Of a DNA stretch of 64,000 nt, positions 8,832 to 16,417 are shown in pieces. The notes under the pieces were generated by a model. That model was not told where the DNA came from, searched no databases, and worked only from the letters and a program-made list of their open reading frames with translations. Position numbers and translations under genes: made by a program. The stretch is from Algicella marina (GTDB lineage: Bacteria > Pseudomonadota > Alphaproteobacteria > Rhodobacterales > Rhodobacteraceae): NCBI RefSeq assembly GCF_009931615.1, contig NZ_CP046620.1, positions 3,084,501-3,148,500 of the forward strand, read 5' to 3'. How positions within the stretch are numbered: the stretch's first letter is position 1; each line of letters starts with the position of its first letter.

Positions 8832-10228
8832 TTTCCCCGAATTCTGGTTGAGCGTGAATATTCTGGTGCAGCGGACCATTCCTCGCCACGGCGCCAAAAA
8901 CCGCTGGCTCGGCCGTTAAGTGGTTCTTCCCGAAATTGCACCAAACGCACGGGCCGCTGGAAATCAGAAGATTGGAACTATCCCAGATTTACGTACGCTT
9001 TACCGAGAGCCAACGCCCGTTGCTTCGGGCTCATTTTCTCGCCTCTTGCGCATGCCTCAACGAACCAGTGAGCAACAGTTCTCAGGCGGATGCGCATCAG
9101 ATCGATCTGATCCGGAACGGCTGAGGCGACATCGGTAAGGTTTTTGGCTTTCGAAACTTGACGGAAAATATGCGCGACCAAAGCAAACGCATCCCGGAGA
9201 ACCGTGTTGCCGGGCAGGCGTCGATGGCCGATGTTACCGTGCATATCGACTACAGGCGTGGTCGCAGCCGATACGGCGACATCGCTTTCGGTTGGTAACT
9301 AGCTAAAGCAGCATTACGGGAGATTACTGTCCAATCAGGTGTAAGCAAACGGAACGAGTTAGCTGATGATGAGAAATGCTGGTTGTGGCCCGCCGAAGTC
9401 ATCGACCTGTTCACCGACCGTGTCGTCGACTGGCCTGCACAAACACGTCACCAAACACCTAAGGCGCAGAACTCTTCTGATGGCTACATGGTGAAACTGG
9501 CTCGAGGGACGGGCCCCGGCGAATTCCGACCGCGGATTTCAATTTGCCAAGCTGGAACGACAAAGGTTTTTCAACCAGCCGTTCCGAAGCATGGCATTGG
9601 CACGCAAGGGAAGTGCACTGAAAACGGGTTCGCCGAGGGCGTCTTTCTACGTCCGAAGGTGAACGGATAAGACGTCGGACTTGTGCGACACCCGACGCCA
9701 ACAGGGGGGGCGAGTTCGATGGAATCGAGCTTTTCTGAAACCCGAAATGCAACCCTCGAGCAGCGGCATGCGTCCGCCCGGCGCCTTCGATTTGAGACAG
9801 CACGAGCTGATTCTTTTACGGACCGGAGAATTAACATCCATCCCGCATCCGGGTTCAATCTTTGCACACCGAGCGCCAAACGGCTGCGCTTTCTTCGACG
9901 GAGCTCTATTGCGGCTGCGACTTTTTGAACCGCAGAACGCGGCAACAGTTCCGCCCGAGAAAACCAGGAAACAAACGTCTCAAACCGAACCGGTCTTGCG
10001 GTGTTGGGATCACAGACCGAAGCATTGTGTAATGAGTCTTTCGCCTGGGACGCGAATAGCACTCAAGGCGCCTAAGCAAGATGCAAACTAACCTCACGCA
10101 GTAGTCTGCTGCACGGTCGAGTCAGATCACTGACTGCGGCCAGTGCAAGCTACCGCCAATGCTGAGTCTTCCATTCACCGGCGGTGAAAATACCGTGTTG
10201 TCATTGCCCGGCAATGTCAGTGAAGAAA
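8832..10228. other. 1.4 kb of apparently non-functional DNA after tRNA-Pro
   Basis: No intact gene could be supported between tRNA-Pro and flgD. Only short frames occur on both strands, none with a good start, codon bias and family match together. Base composition is less GC-rich at third positions than in the neighbouring genes. One part (about 9338-9660) reads as a decayed IS3-like transposase, listed separately. No direct repeat of the tRNA 3' end was found by eye. The segment is best read as the residue of a former insertion. Confidence 0.6.
9338..9660 (+). pseudogene. decayed IS3-family transposase (OrfB, integrase core) remnant
   Basis: In one plus-strand frame, DEKCWLWPAEVIDLFTDRVV aligns by eye with the IS3-family OrfB stretch around [20 protein letters not shown], which holds the first catalytic Asp. 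About 65 residues later, KHGIGTQGKCTENGFAEGVF matches the pattern of [20 protein letters not shown] followed by SFF, which carries the catalytic Glu. The spacing is right for one rve core. The middle Asp motif (HSDRGSQY) is unrecognisable (ARGTGPGEF), and the N-terminal part and OrfA are missing. The element is therefore dead. This is a visual alignment and needs a profile search. Confidence 0.5.
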
Positions 10229-10948
10229 TCAATCTGGTGCACCCTCTCTGATCGCAGTCACTTCAGACAAAGGGATTTCGGTGCCGTCGGCGGCAACCAG
10301 GATTGCTGTGTCTCCATCCATTCGCACCTCTCTGACGGACACGAAGACGCGCCCAGGTTCACTGGAAATCAGTTCCCCCTCCGCATGGTACTCCACAGAA
10401 AAGGTGTAATCACCGTCCGGCGCATCGGTGCCGTCCGATTGCTGGCCTTCCCAGGTGACGAACCGCTGGCTGGGATCCACTGCGCGAACCTGAACGATTT
10501 CGCCCTGGTCGTTACGCACGACAAGAACAGCTGCGTCGGCCAGTGGTACCGGGGTCGTCTCGATTTCTAAAGGCGTTCCATCGAAAGAAGCCGAGGACGC
10601 GAACCGCACCTCCCTTCCGATCCATTCCGCCAGCGCCACAATATCCTGACCGCCTGAGAGTGCACCCAGTATGTCTTCAAGGACTTCATTTGAACGGATC
10701 TGCTGCTCCACCGCCGAAAAATTGGCGAGTTGGGCGACGAACTCGGTCGATTCCGTCGGGTTGAGCGGATCCTGGTTGCGCATCTGGGCTGTCAACAAAG
10801 TCAGAAACGTTTCGAAATCTGAAGAAAGGACAGCCGCATCCGTCGCCGACACTTCGGTATCGGCAACAGGCGCTGTATGGATTGTCCTATCCAAAGCGGC
10901 GTTTGCCTTCTCTGGTCCTTTCAGGGGAAAAGTCGGTGCCGTGATCAC
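10229..10948 (-). CDS. flgD: flagellar hook-capping protein
   Basis: FlgD forms the cap on which hook subunits assemble. It is 239 residues, normal length. The conserved N-terminal motif FLTLLTAQMRNQDPLNPTES (from about residue 48), followed by EFVAQLANFSAVEQQ, is the FlgD signature. The middle GQDIVALAEWIGREV and the Ig-like/tudor region with DGDYTFSVEY follow. It lies 25 bases after fliK on the minus strand, a common flagellar pair, and is probably in one transcript with it. Confidence 0.93.
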   Translation of the reverse strand: MITAPTFPLKGPEKANAALDRTIHTAPVADTEVSATDAAVLSSDFETFLTLLTAQMRNQDPLNPTESTEFVAQLANFSAVEQQIRSNEVLEDILGALSGGQDIVALAEWIGREVRFASSASFDGTPLEIETTPVPLADAAVLVVRNDQGEIVQVRAVDPSQRFVTWEGQQSDGTDAPDGDYTFSVEYHAEGELISSEPGRVFVSVREVRMDGDTAILVAADGTEIPLSEVTAIREGAPD

Positions 10949-10973
10949 TGTTTTGTTCCTTCAGTTCCCGGTA

Positions 10974-12395
10974 TCAGAGACGAATGTCGAGGCGCCCCTC
11001 GCCGACAGCCTGGCGGCCAAGGGTCAAGTGCAGGCTTAGCGGCTCGATGTCCGCAGCCTTCACGCTGCCACCGGTTTCTGCATCCGCGATGTTGCTATCG
11101 GGCAAGTCTTCCGCCGCACCTCCGAAATTCAGGGACAGGCCATCGAAGCCGGCCTCAGACAAGGCGGAGTGCAGCACATCCGCGTTGCGGCGCAGCAGCG
11201 CTTCGACCTCCGCCCGTTCTACAAAAACGTTCGCTGTCAGCGAGGCCTCGTTGCCGGACATCGAAATCCGCACCTTGCCAAGTTCGGGGGGATCAAGCCG
11301 GATCTCCACGTTGCCGTCACCGCCATTCCGCTGTGTGACGACGCCGAGTTGCGGTAAGACCTGTTGCAGAATCTGCAGCGCAATGCCGTGCGATCGGCTT
11401 ATCTGCGACACTACACCCTCCTGCGCCCTGATTACCGACATCTGTTCCCGGCCGATTGTGTCCTCCATCAGGCCTGTTCCCGGCAGCTCGGAAAGGACAA
11501 CGTTCGCGGCCTTTGCCTCCAACGGCGCAAGTGTGGCTCCCTGGGTCGCAGAGGAACCTTTCTTCAATTGTACGCCCGTCTCCTTCACCGTTGCCTCAAC
11601 TCTTTCAGATTGGTCTGCAACCGGCGTTTCCTCCCGTGGCCGGCCATGCCCTACCTTCGCCGCCGGGGGCGAGGAAATGGCCTGCGCTGGGGTCTGATCT
11701 GCAGGCGGTTTCCGGCCGAAATCCTTTACAGCCGTATCAGTTTGTACTTCTGGCCGAGGCTGCGCCGCGCTTTGAAGTGCGGTTTCAGTTTCTGTGAAAC
11801 TGGCAGACACATCGGCACCTGGGACTGTCGATACCGGCACAGAACGGGCCAACGCTGCCTCTTTCTGAACCGGCAGCTCGTTCTCGCTTACCGTTTGACG
11901 CACTTCTGGCCGCACATCAGCCGTTGGAGAATCATCGTCTTGCGCAGTCGCCTGCTGTCGCACCTGCACCGGTGTGTCGACGGTTTGCACGACACCATCC
12001 GGTGCCATTTGCCCGGTCGGAACCGGCGTTTGCCTGGTCTCGGGGCTGGGCATGTCGATCCTAACCATTTCCAGCGCAGGACCATCAACCTCCTTATCTG
12101 GCAGCTCGGGCTCCTGCGAACCACCAACGGTCTCTTTGACTGCGACGTCAGAATCAGCCGGCAGTACATCGGTCACCGGAAACGCGCGGGGCTTCGGCGG
12201 CAAAAGTTCGGCCTCCGGCGCATCGGCTCCTCGCACTTTGAGCTTAAGCTCCATTTCTGCCGTCTTAATCGCGTCTTCGAACCCGTCTCCGTCACCTTTC
12301 CCGAAGCCGCCGGACAGCGCCAGTTTCGCCGAGGCTTTTCCATCCGCTCCTTTCACAGGTTGGGTAGAATTGGTGATTACCTCGAGTGGGGTCAT
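10974..12395 (-). CDS. fliK: flagellar hook-length control protein (FliK-like)
   Basis: This is a 473-residue protein. The first 340 residues are low-complexity, rich in Pro, Val, Glu and Thr, as in the disordered ruler part of FliK. The C-terminal domain, with GNVEIRLDPPELGKVRISMS (from about residue 355) and then LRRNADVLHSALSEAGFDG, is the conserved Flg_hook domain that switches FlhB export specificity. The start MTPLEV at 12395 is preferred. An in-frame upstream ATG at 12434 would add 13 residues. flgD follows directly. The interacting partner FlhB is encoded at 22927-24054. Confidence 0.85.
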   Translation of the reverse strand: MTPLEVITNSTQPVKGADGKASAKLALSGGFGKGDGDGFEDAIKTAEMELKLKVRGADAPEAELLPPKPRAFPVTDVLPADSDVAVKETVGGSQEPELPDKEVDGPALEMVRIDMPSPETRQTPVPTGQMAPDGVVQTVDTPVQVRQQATAQDDDSPTADVRPEVRQTVSENELPVQKEAALARSVPVSTVPGADVSASFTETETALQSAAQPRPEVQTDTAVKDFGRKPPADQTPAQAISSPPAAKVGHGRPREETPVADQSERVEATVKETGVQLKKGSSATQGATLAPLEAKAANVVLSELPGTGLMEDTIGREQMSVIRAQEGVVSQISRSHGIALQILQQVLPQLGVVTQRNGGDGNVEIRLDPPELGKVRISMSGNEASLTANVFVERAEVEALLRRNADVLHSALSEAGFDGLSLNFGGAAEDLPDSNIADAETGGSVKAADIEPLSLHLTLGRQAVGEGRLDIRL

Positions 12396-12503
12396 GGGAA
12401 ATGTGCCTTGGTGTTGTCGTTCTTCGCTACACATTCGCCAGCAAGCATTACCAATTATTTACCGTGACCGGCCATAAACGAGAAAATTCTCGAGGATGCC
12501 ACC

Positions 12504-12794
12504 ATGGAAATCGCCCCGCAAACCACAGCCGTCCCGCCGGCCGGATCCTCCGGAACGCAGCCGGACAGACAGGAGCAGCTAACCAACAAGGCCAAGGAAT
12601 TCGAAGCGGCCTTTCTGGCGGAGATGCTGAAGGCCGCCGGCGTCGGCAAACCTCTGCAGACATTTGGCGGCGGCGCGGGGGAGGAAGCCTTTTCGGGCTT
12701 TCTCGTACAGGAATATGCCAACCAGGTCGTGGCAACAGGCGGCCTTGGGCTGGCAGCATCTATAGTAAACGCTCTCTCGGAGGATCAGGTTTGA
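12504..12794 (+). CDS. flgJ: rod-binding protein (FlgJ N-terminal domain only)
   Basis: This is a 96-residue protein made of just the rod-binding domain: KAKEFEAAFLAEMLKAAG (from about residue 29), GGGAGEEAFSGFLVQEYANQ and GGLGLAASIV. Enteric FlgJ carries an additional muramidase domain. Alphaproteobacteria commonly split this function, and a separate SLT-type lytic enzyme is encoded at 26969-27853 in this cluster. FlgJ is a rod cap or scaffold in the periplasm. It is divergent from fliK. Its TGA overlaps the TTG start of the FlgN-like gene. Confidence 0.88.
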   Translation: MEIAPQTTAVPPAGSSGTQPDRQEQLTNKAKEFEAAFLAEMLKAAGVGKPLQTFGGGAGEEAFSGFLVQEYANQVVATGGLGLAASIVNALSEDQV

Positions 12795-13180
12795 GGCTGC
12801 TTGGCCAATTTGGTCCGCGCGCGCAGCTTTCCCGGCTAAGGAAGCTTCTCGGCACACAGCGACAGGAGCTGCGCCAGGGCCGGCTTGCGGCGTTGGCATC
12901 CGGAACGCAGCAGCTTGAAGCCTTGCTCGACCAGATCGTGGAGCTTGAAAGCAAAAGGTCCTACCGGAACGATCCTGCCTTCACCGAGGCTCTCGCCGAG
13001 TGCCGGATCGCGGCACAGTCGAATCTGGCCCTGCTCGAAGCGTCTCGCGCCGGTCTCGCTGCGGCTCGCAAGCAGTTGCAAGACATCGAGACGGCGGGTT
13101 CTCAGCTCAGCACTTATACGGGGTCCGGCTTGAAGAAGAACATCATTCGCACCGAGCCCCAAGTTGAGAAACGCTCCTGA
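12791..13180 (+). CDS. FlgN-like flagellar export chaperone
   Basis: This is a 129-residue helical protein. The start is inferred as TTG 12791, overlapping the flgJ stop (TTGA). It begins LRLLGQFGPRAQLSRLRKLL and has coiled-coil-like segments with the pattern of FlgN (LLGTQRQELRQGRLAALASG, then TQQLEALLDQIVELE). FlgN chaperones the hook-filament junction proteins FlgK and FlgL. Position directly after flgJ and before flagellin supports a flagellar job. Sequence similarity to FlgN is weak, so a different flagellar chaperone is possible. Confidence 0.55.
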   Translation: MRLLGQFGPRAQLSRLRKLLGTQRQELRQGRLAALASGTQQLEALLDQIVELESKRSYRNDPAFTEALAECRIAAQSNLALLEASRAGLAAARKQLQDIETAGSQLSTYTGSGLKKNIIRTEPQVEKRS

Positions 13181-13217
13181 TTCTCGGGGGTTTCAGTCTT
13201 TCTTAATTTAAAACTGT

Positions 13218-13276
13218 AGGGAGTAAGTCCCTCAACTGATTTGGGTTTTAACACCCTGTTATGGTGTTTGTCCCAA
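13218..13276 (+). promoter_or_regulatory. structured 5' leader of the flagellin gene
   Basis: Two potential RNA hairpins lie 140-200 bases before the flagellin ATG. The first has arms AGGGA/TCCCT (13218-13222 and 13228-13232). The second is nested: outer stem TTGGG/CCCAA (13241-13245 and 13272-13276) and inner stem AACACC/GGTGTT (13250-13255 and 13263-13268) with a seven-base loop. No U-run follows, so it is not a terminator. In Caulobacter, FlbT binds the flagellin mRNA leader, and flbT is two genes downstream here. A role in flagellin mRNA stability is inference. Confidence 0.45.
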
Positions 13277-13419
13277 TTTCCCAGCAGCGACCCGAGGGGT
13301 TGGCACGGTGTGGTGAAACAACCAACGGCCGTAACCGCCAGGATGGCGATCCTGGGCTGCTTGCGCAGTCTTTCCATCAGAAGTGGCGTCGAAAGCGTCA
13401 CACGCCAAAGGGGACATTC

Positions 13420-14670
13420 ATGTCTAGCATTCTCACGAACAACAGCGCGATGGTCGCGCTGCAGACTCTCAACTCCATCAACAAGAACCTGGCGATGACT
13501 CAGAACGAGATTTCGACAGGCAAGTCCATTGCCACGGCCAAGGACAATTCCGCAATCTGGGCGATCAGCCAGGTGATGCAGTCGGACGTTGACGGTTTCG
13601 ACGCGATTTCCGATTCTCTCGGCCTCGGGGAAAGTACGGTGGCTGTTGGCCGCAATGCTTCCGAACGGGTGACGGAGCTTCTGGGCGATATCAAGAGCAA
13701 GATCGTAGCCGCCCAGGAGGACAACGTTGACCGCGACAAGCTGCAGACGGATCTGAGCTCGCTGCGGGATCAGATTTCGGGGATCGTCTCCGCTGCACAG
13801 TTCAATGGCCAGAATCTTCTGTCCAACACGACGACCACGGGCGAGGGCACGATAGATGTCCTGGCATCGCTGGATCGTGACTCAATCGGCAATGTCACCT
13901 CCAATTCCATCAGCGTCGCGAAACAGGACCTTGGCCAGACGGACAACACGGCCGGTACGGCGGCAGATCAGGTCGGCAGCAACACCGCAATCGCAGTTGG
14001 CGACTCTGACGTCGTTTCCACCTTCACCTCCACTTCCATCGTCGCGGGCCAGACCTTTGCCTTCGATCTGACGGCCGGGCTGTCGGGCGGTGCGGATGTC
14101 GCCCTGACCGGAAGCGTGTCCTATGTCGCGCGGGAAGGTGATACCATGGCAGTCGTCGTCGACCAGATGGTTGCGCGCCTCAACTACGAGGTCACCAACC
14201 AGGGGTACGGAGATTCTCTCAGCTTCTCATCCACCAGTACGGCGGGCGAGATTTCGATGACCAACAACTCCGAGAACGCCGTGACGGTCGGAACCGCCGA
14301 CGTGACGGAAGATACAGACGGTACGGCAGCTGATGGAACCATCGGCGGCGGTCTGGAATTGCTCGGCGATATCGACGTCTCCACCGCAGATGGTGCTGCA
14401 GCCGCACTTGCGGCTATCGAAACGCTGACGCAGACGGCCATCTCCGCTTCTGCCGAATTCGGGACCTCCGAGAAACGGATCGACATCCAGCAGGACTTCA
14501 TCTCCAAGCTGACAGACAGCCTGAAATCCGGCATTGGCTCGCTGGTCGACGCCGATATGGAGCAGGCTTCGGCCCGTCTGCAAGCGCTGCAGGTTCAGCA
14601 GCAGCTTGGTATCCAGTCGCTGTCCATCGCGAACCAGGCTCCGCAGAACATCCTGTCTCTCTTCAGGTAA
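13420..14670 (+). CDS. fliC: flagellin
   Basis: This is the filament subunit, 416 residues, starting MSSILTNNSAMVALQTLNSI after an AAAGGGGA ribosome-binding site. The N-terminal D0/D1 helices (to about residue 140) and C-terminal D1/D0 helices (from about residue 335, ending IANQAPQNILSLFR) are typical. The middle is a Thr/Asp/Gly/Ala-rich exposed region of about 190 residues. There is no signal peptide, since flagellins leave through the flagellar export gate. It is followed by a strong hairpin and then flaF and flbT, the regulators of flagellin synthesis in alphaproteobacteria. The long leader suggests control after transcription. Confidence 0.95.
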   Translation: MSSILTNNSAMVALQTLNSINKNLAMTQNEISTGKSIATAKDNSAIWAISQVMQSDVDGFDAISDSLGLGESTVAVGRNASERVTELLGDIKSKIVAAQEDNVDRDKLQTDLSSLRDQISGIVSAAQFNGQNLLSNTTTTGEGTIDVLASLDRDSIGNVTSNSISVAKQDLGQTDNTAGTAADQVGSNTAIAVGDSDVVSTFTSTSIVAGQTFAFDLTAGLSGGADVALTGSVSYVAREGDTMAVVVDQMVARLNYEVTNQGYGDSLSFSSTSTAGEISMTNNSENAVTVGTADVTEDTDGTAADGTIGGGLELLGDIDVSTADGAAAALAAIETLTQTAISASAEFGTSEKRIDIQQDFISKLTDSLKSGIGSLVDADMEQASARLQALQVQQQLGIQSLSIANQAPQNILSLFR

Positions 14671-14680
14671 GCCAATCGGT

Positions 14681-14709
14681 CGGGGCGGATGGTTTCGCCA
14701 TCCGTCCCG
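14681..14709 (+). terminator. strong hairpin between flagellin and flaF
   Basis: A 12-bp stem with one G-T wobble runs from 14681-14692 to 14698-14709 with a five-base TTTCG loop, starting 10 bases after the flagellin stop. A second short stem (GCGAT/ATCGC) follows at 14718-14730. There is no long T-run, so it may be a partial terminator or an mRNA 3'-end stabiliser that keeps flagellin mRNA more abundant than flaF-flbT. Confidence 0.5.
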
Positions 14710-14774
14710 TCTCCTCCCGCGATCGCATCGCGTGAGGCAGATACTGAATTCAGCTTTTCCCCGGAGACGAAGAG

Positions 14775-15155
14775 ATGAACGCTTCTACGCTCGCGAAGTC
14801 GGCTTACTCGAAGGCCAACTCCATCGCGCCCTCGGATCGCAACGCCGAATACAATGCTTTCGCTCGCGTGACGGCCAGCCTCGCGACACAGTCCAATTCC
14901 GACGATCCAGCCGCGTTTGCCCGGCTCAGCGAAGCCGTCTTTCTCAACCGCCGGCTCTGGTCCATCCTCGCAGCAGATGCCGCCGGCGATGGAAACAGAT
15001 TGCCGGACGACATTCGCGCATCCATCCTTTCCCTTGCCAATTTTATCTGGAAACATTCGCAGAAGGTTCTGCGCAAGGAAGCATCTGTCGAAGATCTCAT
15101 CGAGATCAACACCGCAATCATGCGCGGCCTGCGCGCTTCCGGAACGGGTGCATAG
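14775..15155 (+). CDS. flaF: flagellar biosynthesis regulator FlaF
   Basis: This is a 126-residue FlaF-family protein: AKSAYSKANSIAPSDRNAEY at the N-terminus and RLWSILAADAAGDGNRLPDD, then ILSLANFIWKHS, in the middle are family hallmarks. In Caulobacter FlaF is needed for flagellin synthesis or secretion and works against FlbT. It lies between flagellin and flbT and is followed by flbT after three bases. Cytoplasmic. Confidence 0.92.
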   Translation: MNASTLAKSAYSKANSIAPSDRNAEYNAFARVTASLATQSNSDDPAAFARLSEAVFLNRRLWSILAADAAGDGNRLPDDIRASILSLANFIWKHSQKVLRKEASVEDLIEINTAIMRGLRASGTGA

Positions 15156-15158
15156 GGC

Positions 15159-15566
15159 ATGTCCGGGCTGGTTCTCAAACTCGGGCCGAGAGAGCGTGTG
15201 ATGATAAACGGTGTCGTCATGGAAAACGGCGACCGCCGGACGCGCCTCAACGTCATCACGCCGGATGCCAACGTCCTGCGCCTGCGTGACGCCATCCACC
15301 CGGAAGAGGCGGTTACACCGGTCAAGCGAACCTGTTACGTCGCCCAGATGATCCTCGCCGGAGAGGCCGACGCCGAAGAGGGCCGTCGACAGCTTCTCAC
15401 CGGCATCGAACAACTTTCGCAAGTATTCACCGATCATGAAAGCCGCGCGCATCTCGACTCGGCTACAAAACATGTGCTCGCCGGCAAGATTTACCCGGCG
15501 CTTCGCAGTTTACGCAATCTCATCGCCCGCGAATCCCGTCTGTTTGGCCAGGGAGGTATGGCATGA
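15159..15566 (+). CDS. flbT: flagellin mRNA regulator FlbT
   Basis: This is a 135-residue FlbT-family protein beginning MSGLVLKLGPRERVMINGVV, with the typical NGDRRTRLNV and TCYVAQMILAG segments. FlbT is a post-transcriptional repressor known in Caulobacter to bind the flagellin mRNA leader until the hook is complete. A structured leader before the flagellin gene here gives it a plausible target. The stop overlaps the start of the DUF1217 gene by four bases (ATGA), indicating coupling. Confidence 0.93.
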   Translation: MSGLVLKLGPRERVMINGVVMENGDRRTRLNVITPDANVLRLRDAIHPEEAVTPVKRTCYVAQMILAGEADAEEGRRQLLTGIEQLSQVFTDHESRAHLDSATKHVLAGKIYPALRSLRNLIARESRLFGQGGMA

Positions 15567-16405
15567 TTTTCCAGCCTGCCACGCCTCTGTCCGGCGTTGC
15601 CGGGCTGCGCTTCCTCGAACGCACGCAGGCCACACAACAAGAAACCTTCGACAAATCCCCCGTCATTGCGCGAAATGTAGCCAATTTTCACGAGAAAATC
15701 GGTTCAATCCTTACGGCGGAGGAACTGGTTGCTGATCGCCAGCTACTCTCGGTAGCCCTTGGCGCATTCGGACTGGATGACGAGATCGACAAGAAATTCT
15801 TCATTCGCAAAATTCTCGAGGAGGGCACGGAAAACAATGACGCACTGGCAATGCGCTTCACCGATCCACGGTATCGCCGCTTCTCCGCCGCCTTCGGCTT
15901 CGGCAGTTCCCTCGGCCCTCGTACCGGAGAGCCGGATTTCGCCCAACGCATCACTGACGCCTACAAGACCCGCCAGTTCGAAATTGCGGTCGGCAACAAC
16001 GATACAAACCTCCGTCTGGCCATGGGCTTCAAACGCGAAATCTCTGAAATCGTGGCGTCGGAGGCCAGTGATGAGACCAAGTGGTTCCAAATTCTCGGCT
16101 CTGAACCTATCCGGGCGGTCTTTGACGGCGGCTTCGGGTTGCCCACCCAGTTCAAGCTGATCGACATCGACAAGCAAGTGGAAACACTCCAGGAACGGAC
16201 TGGCAAGCTTTTTGGCAGTTCTTCGCCTTCCGTGTTTGCCAACAGTGAAAATGTCGATGCTCTGCTGAACCGCTTCCTCGCACGGGCCGAAGCGGAGTCC
16301 GGACCTTCGGGAAACACCCCAGGCTTCGCCGCTCTCTCCCTTTTGCAAAACGCGTCGTCATTCGGCGCGTCAGCGCGCATCAATCTCATCCTCTCCAACG
16401 GCTGA
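15563..16405 (+). CDS. DUF1217 flagellar-cluster protein
   Basis: This is a 280-residue protein matching the DUF1217 family by eye: helical, with KFFIRKILEEGTENNDALAM and AMRFTDPRYRRFSAAFGFG. The family is found in alphaproteobacterial flagellar loci, but its molecular role was not recognisable. No signal peptide or membrane segment is seen. It starts inside the end of flbT and ends 12 bases before the end of the convergent fliI. It could be an export-related or junction protein. This is context only. Confidence 0.75.
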   Translation: MIFQPATPLSGVAGLRFLERTQATQQETFDKSPVIARNVANFHEKIGSILTAEELVADRQLLSVALGAFGLDDEIDKKFFIRKILEEGTENNDALAMRFTDPRYRRFSAAFGFGSSLGPRTGEPDFAQRITDAYKTRQFEIAVGNNDTNLRLAMGFKREISEIVASEASDETKWFQILGSEPIRAVFDGGFGLPTQFKLIDIDKQVETLQERTGKLFGSSSPSVFANSENVDALLNRFLARAEAESGPSGNTPGFAALSLLQNASSFGASARINLILSNG

Positions 16406-16417
16406 GATCCCGCAGAA

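Noticed and set aside
8978-9244. 88-codon minus-strand frame with a protein-like C-terminal half (AHWFVEACARGEKMSPKQRA)
   Set aside because: No family recognised, no good start, and it lies inside decayed DNA. It may be a remnant, but the evidence is too weak to list as a gene.
9571-10062. 163-codon open frame on the minus strand between tRNA-Pro and flgD
   Set aside because: Composition is Ser/Arg/Ala-rich with no motif, overlaps competing open frames on the other strand and part of the transposase remnant, and lacks a good ribosome-binding site.
13302-13325. TTGGCACG followed by GGTGAAA before flagellin as a sigma-54 promoter
   Set aside because: The -24 part fits, but the -12 part has GGTGA instead of TTGCA, so the essential GC is missing.
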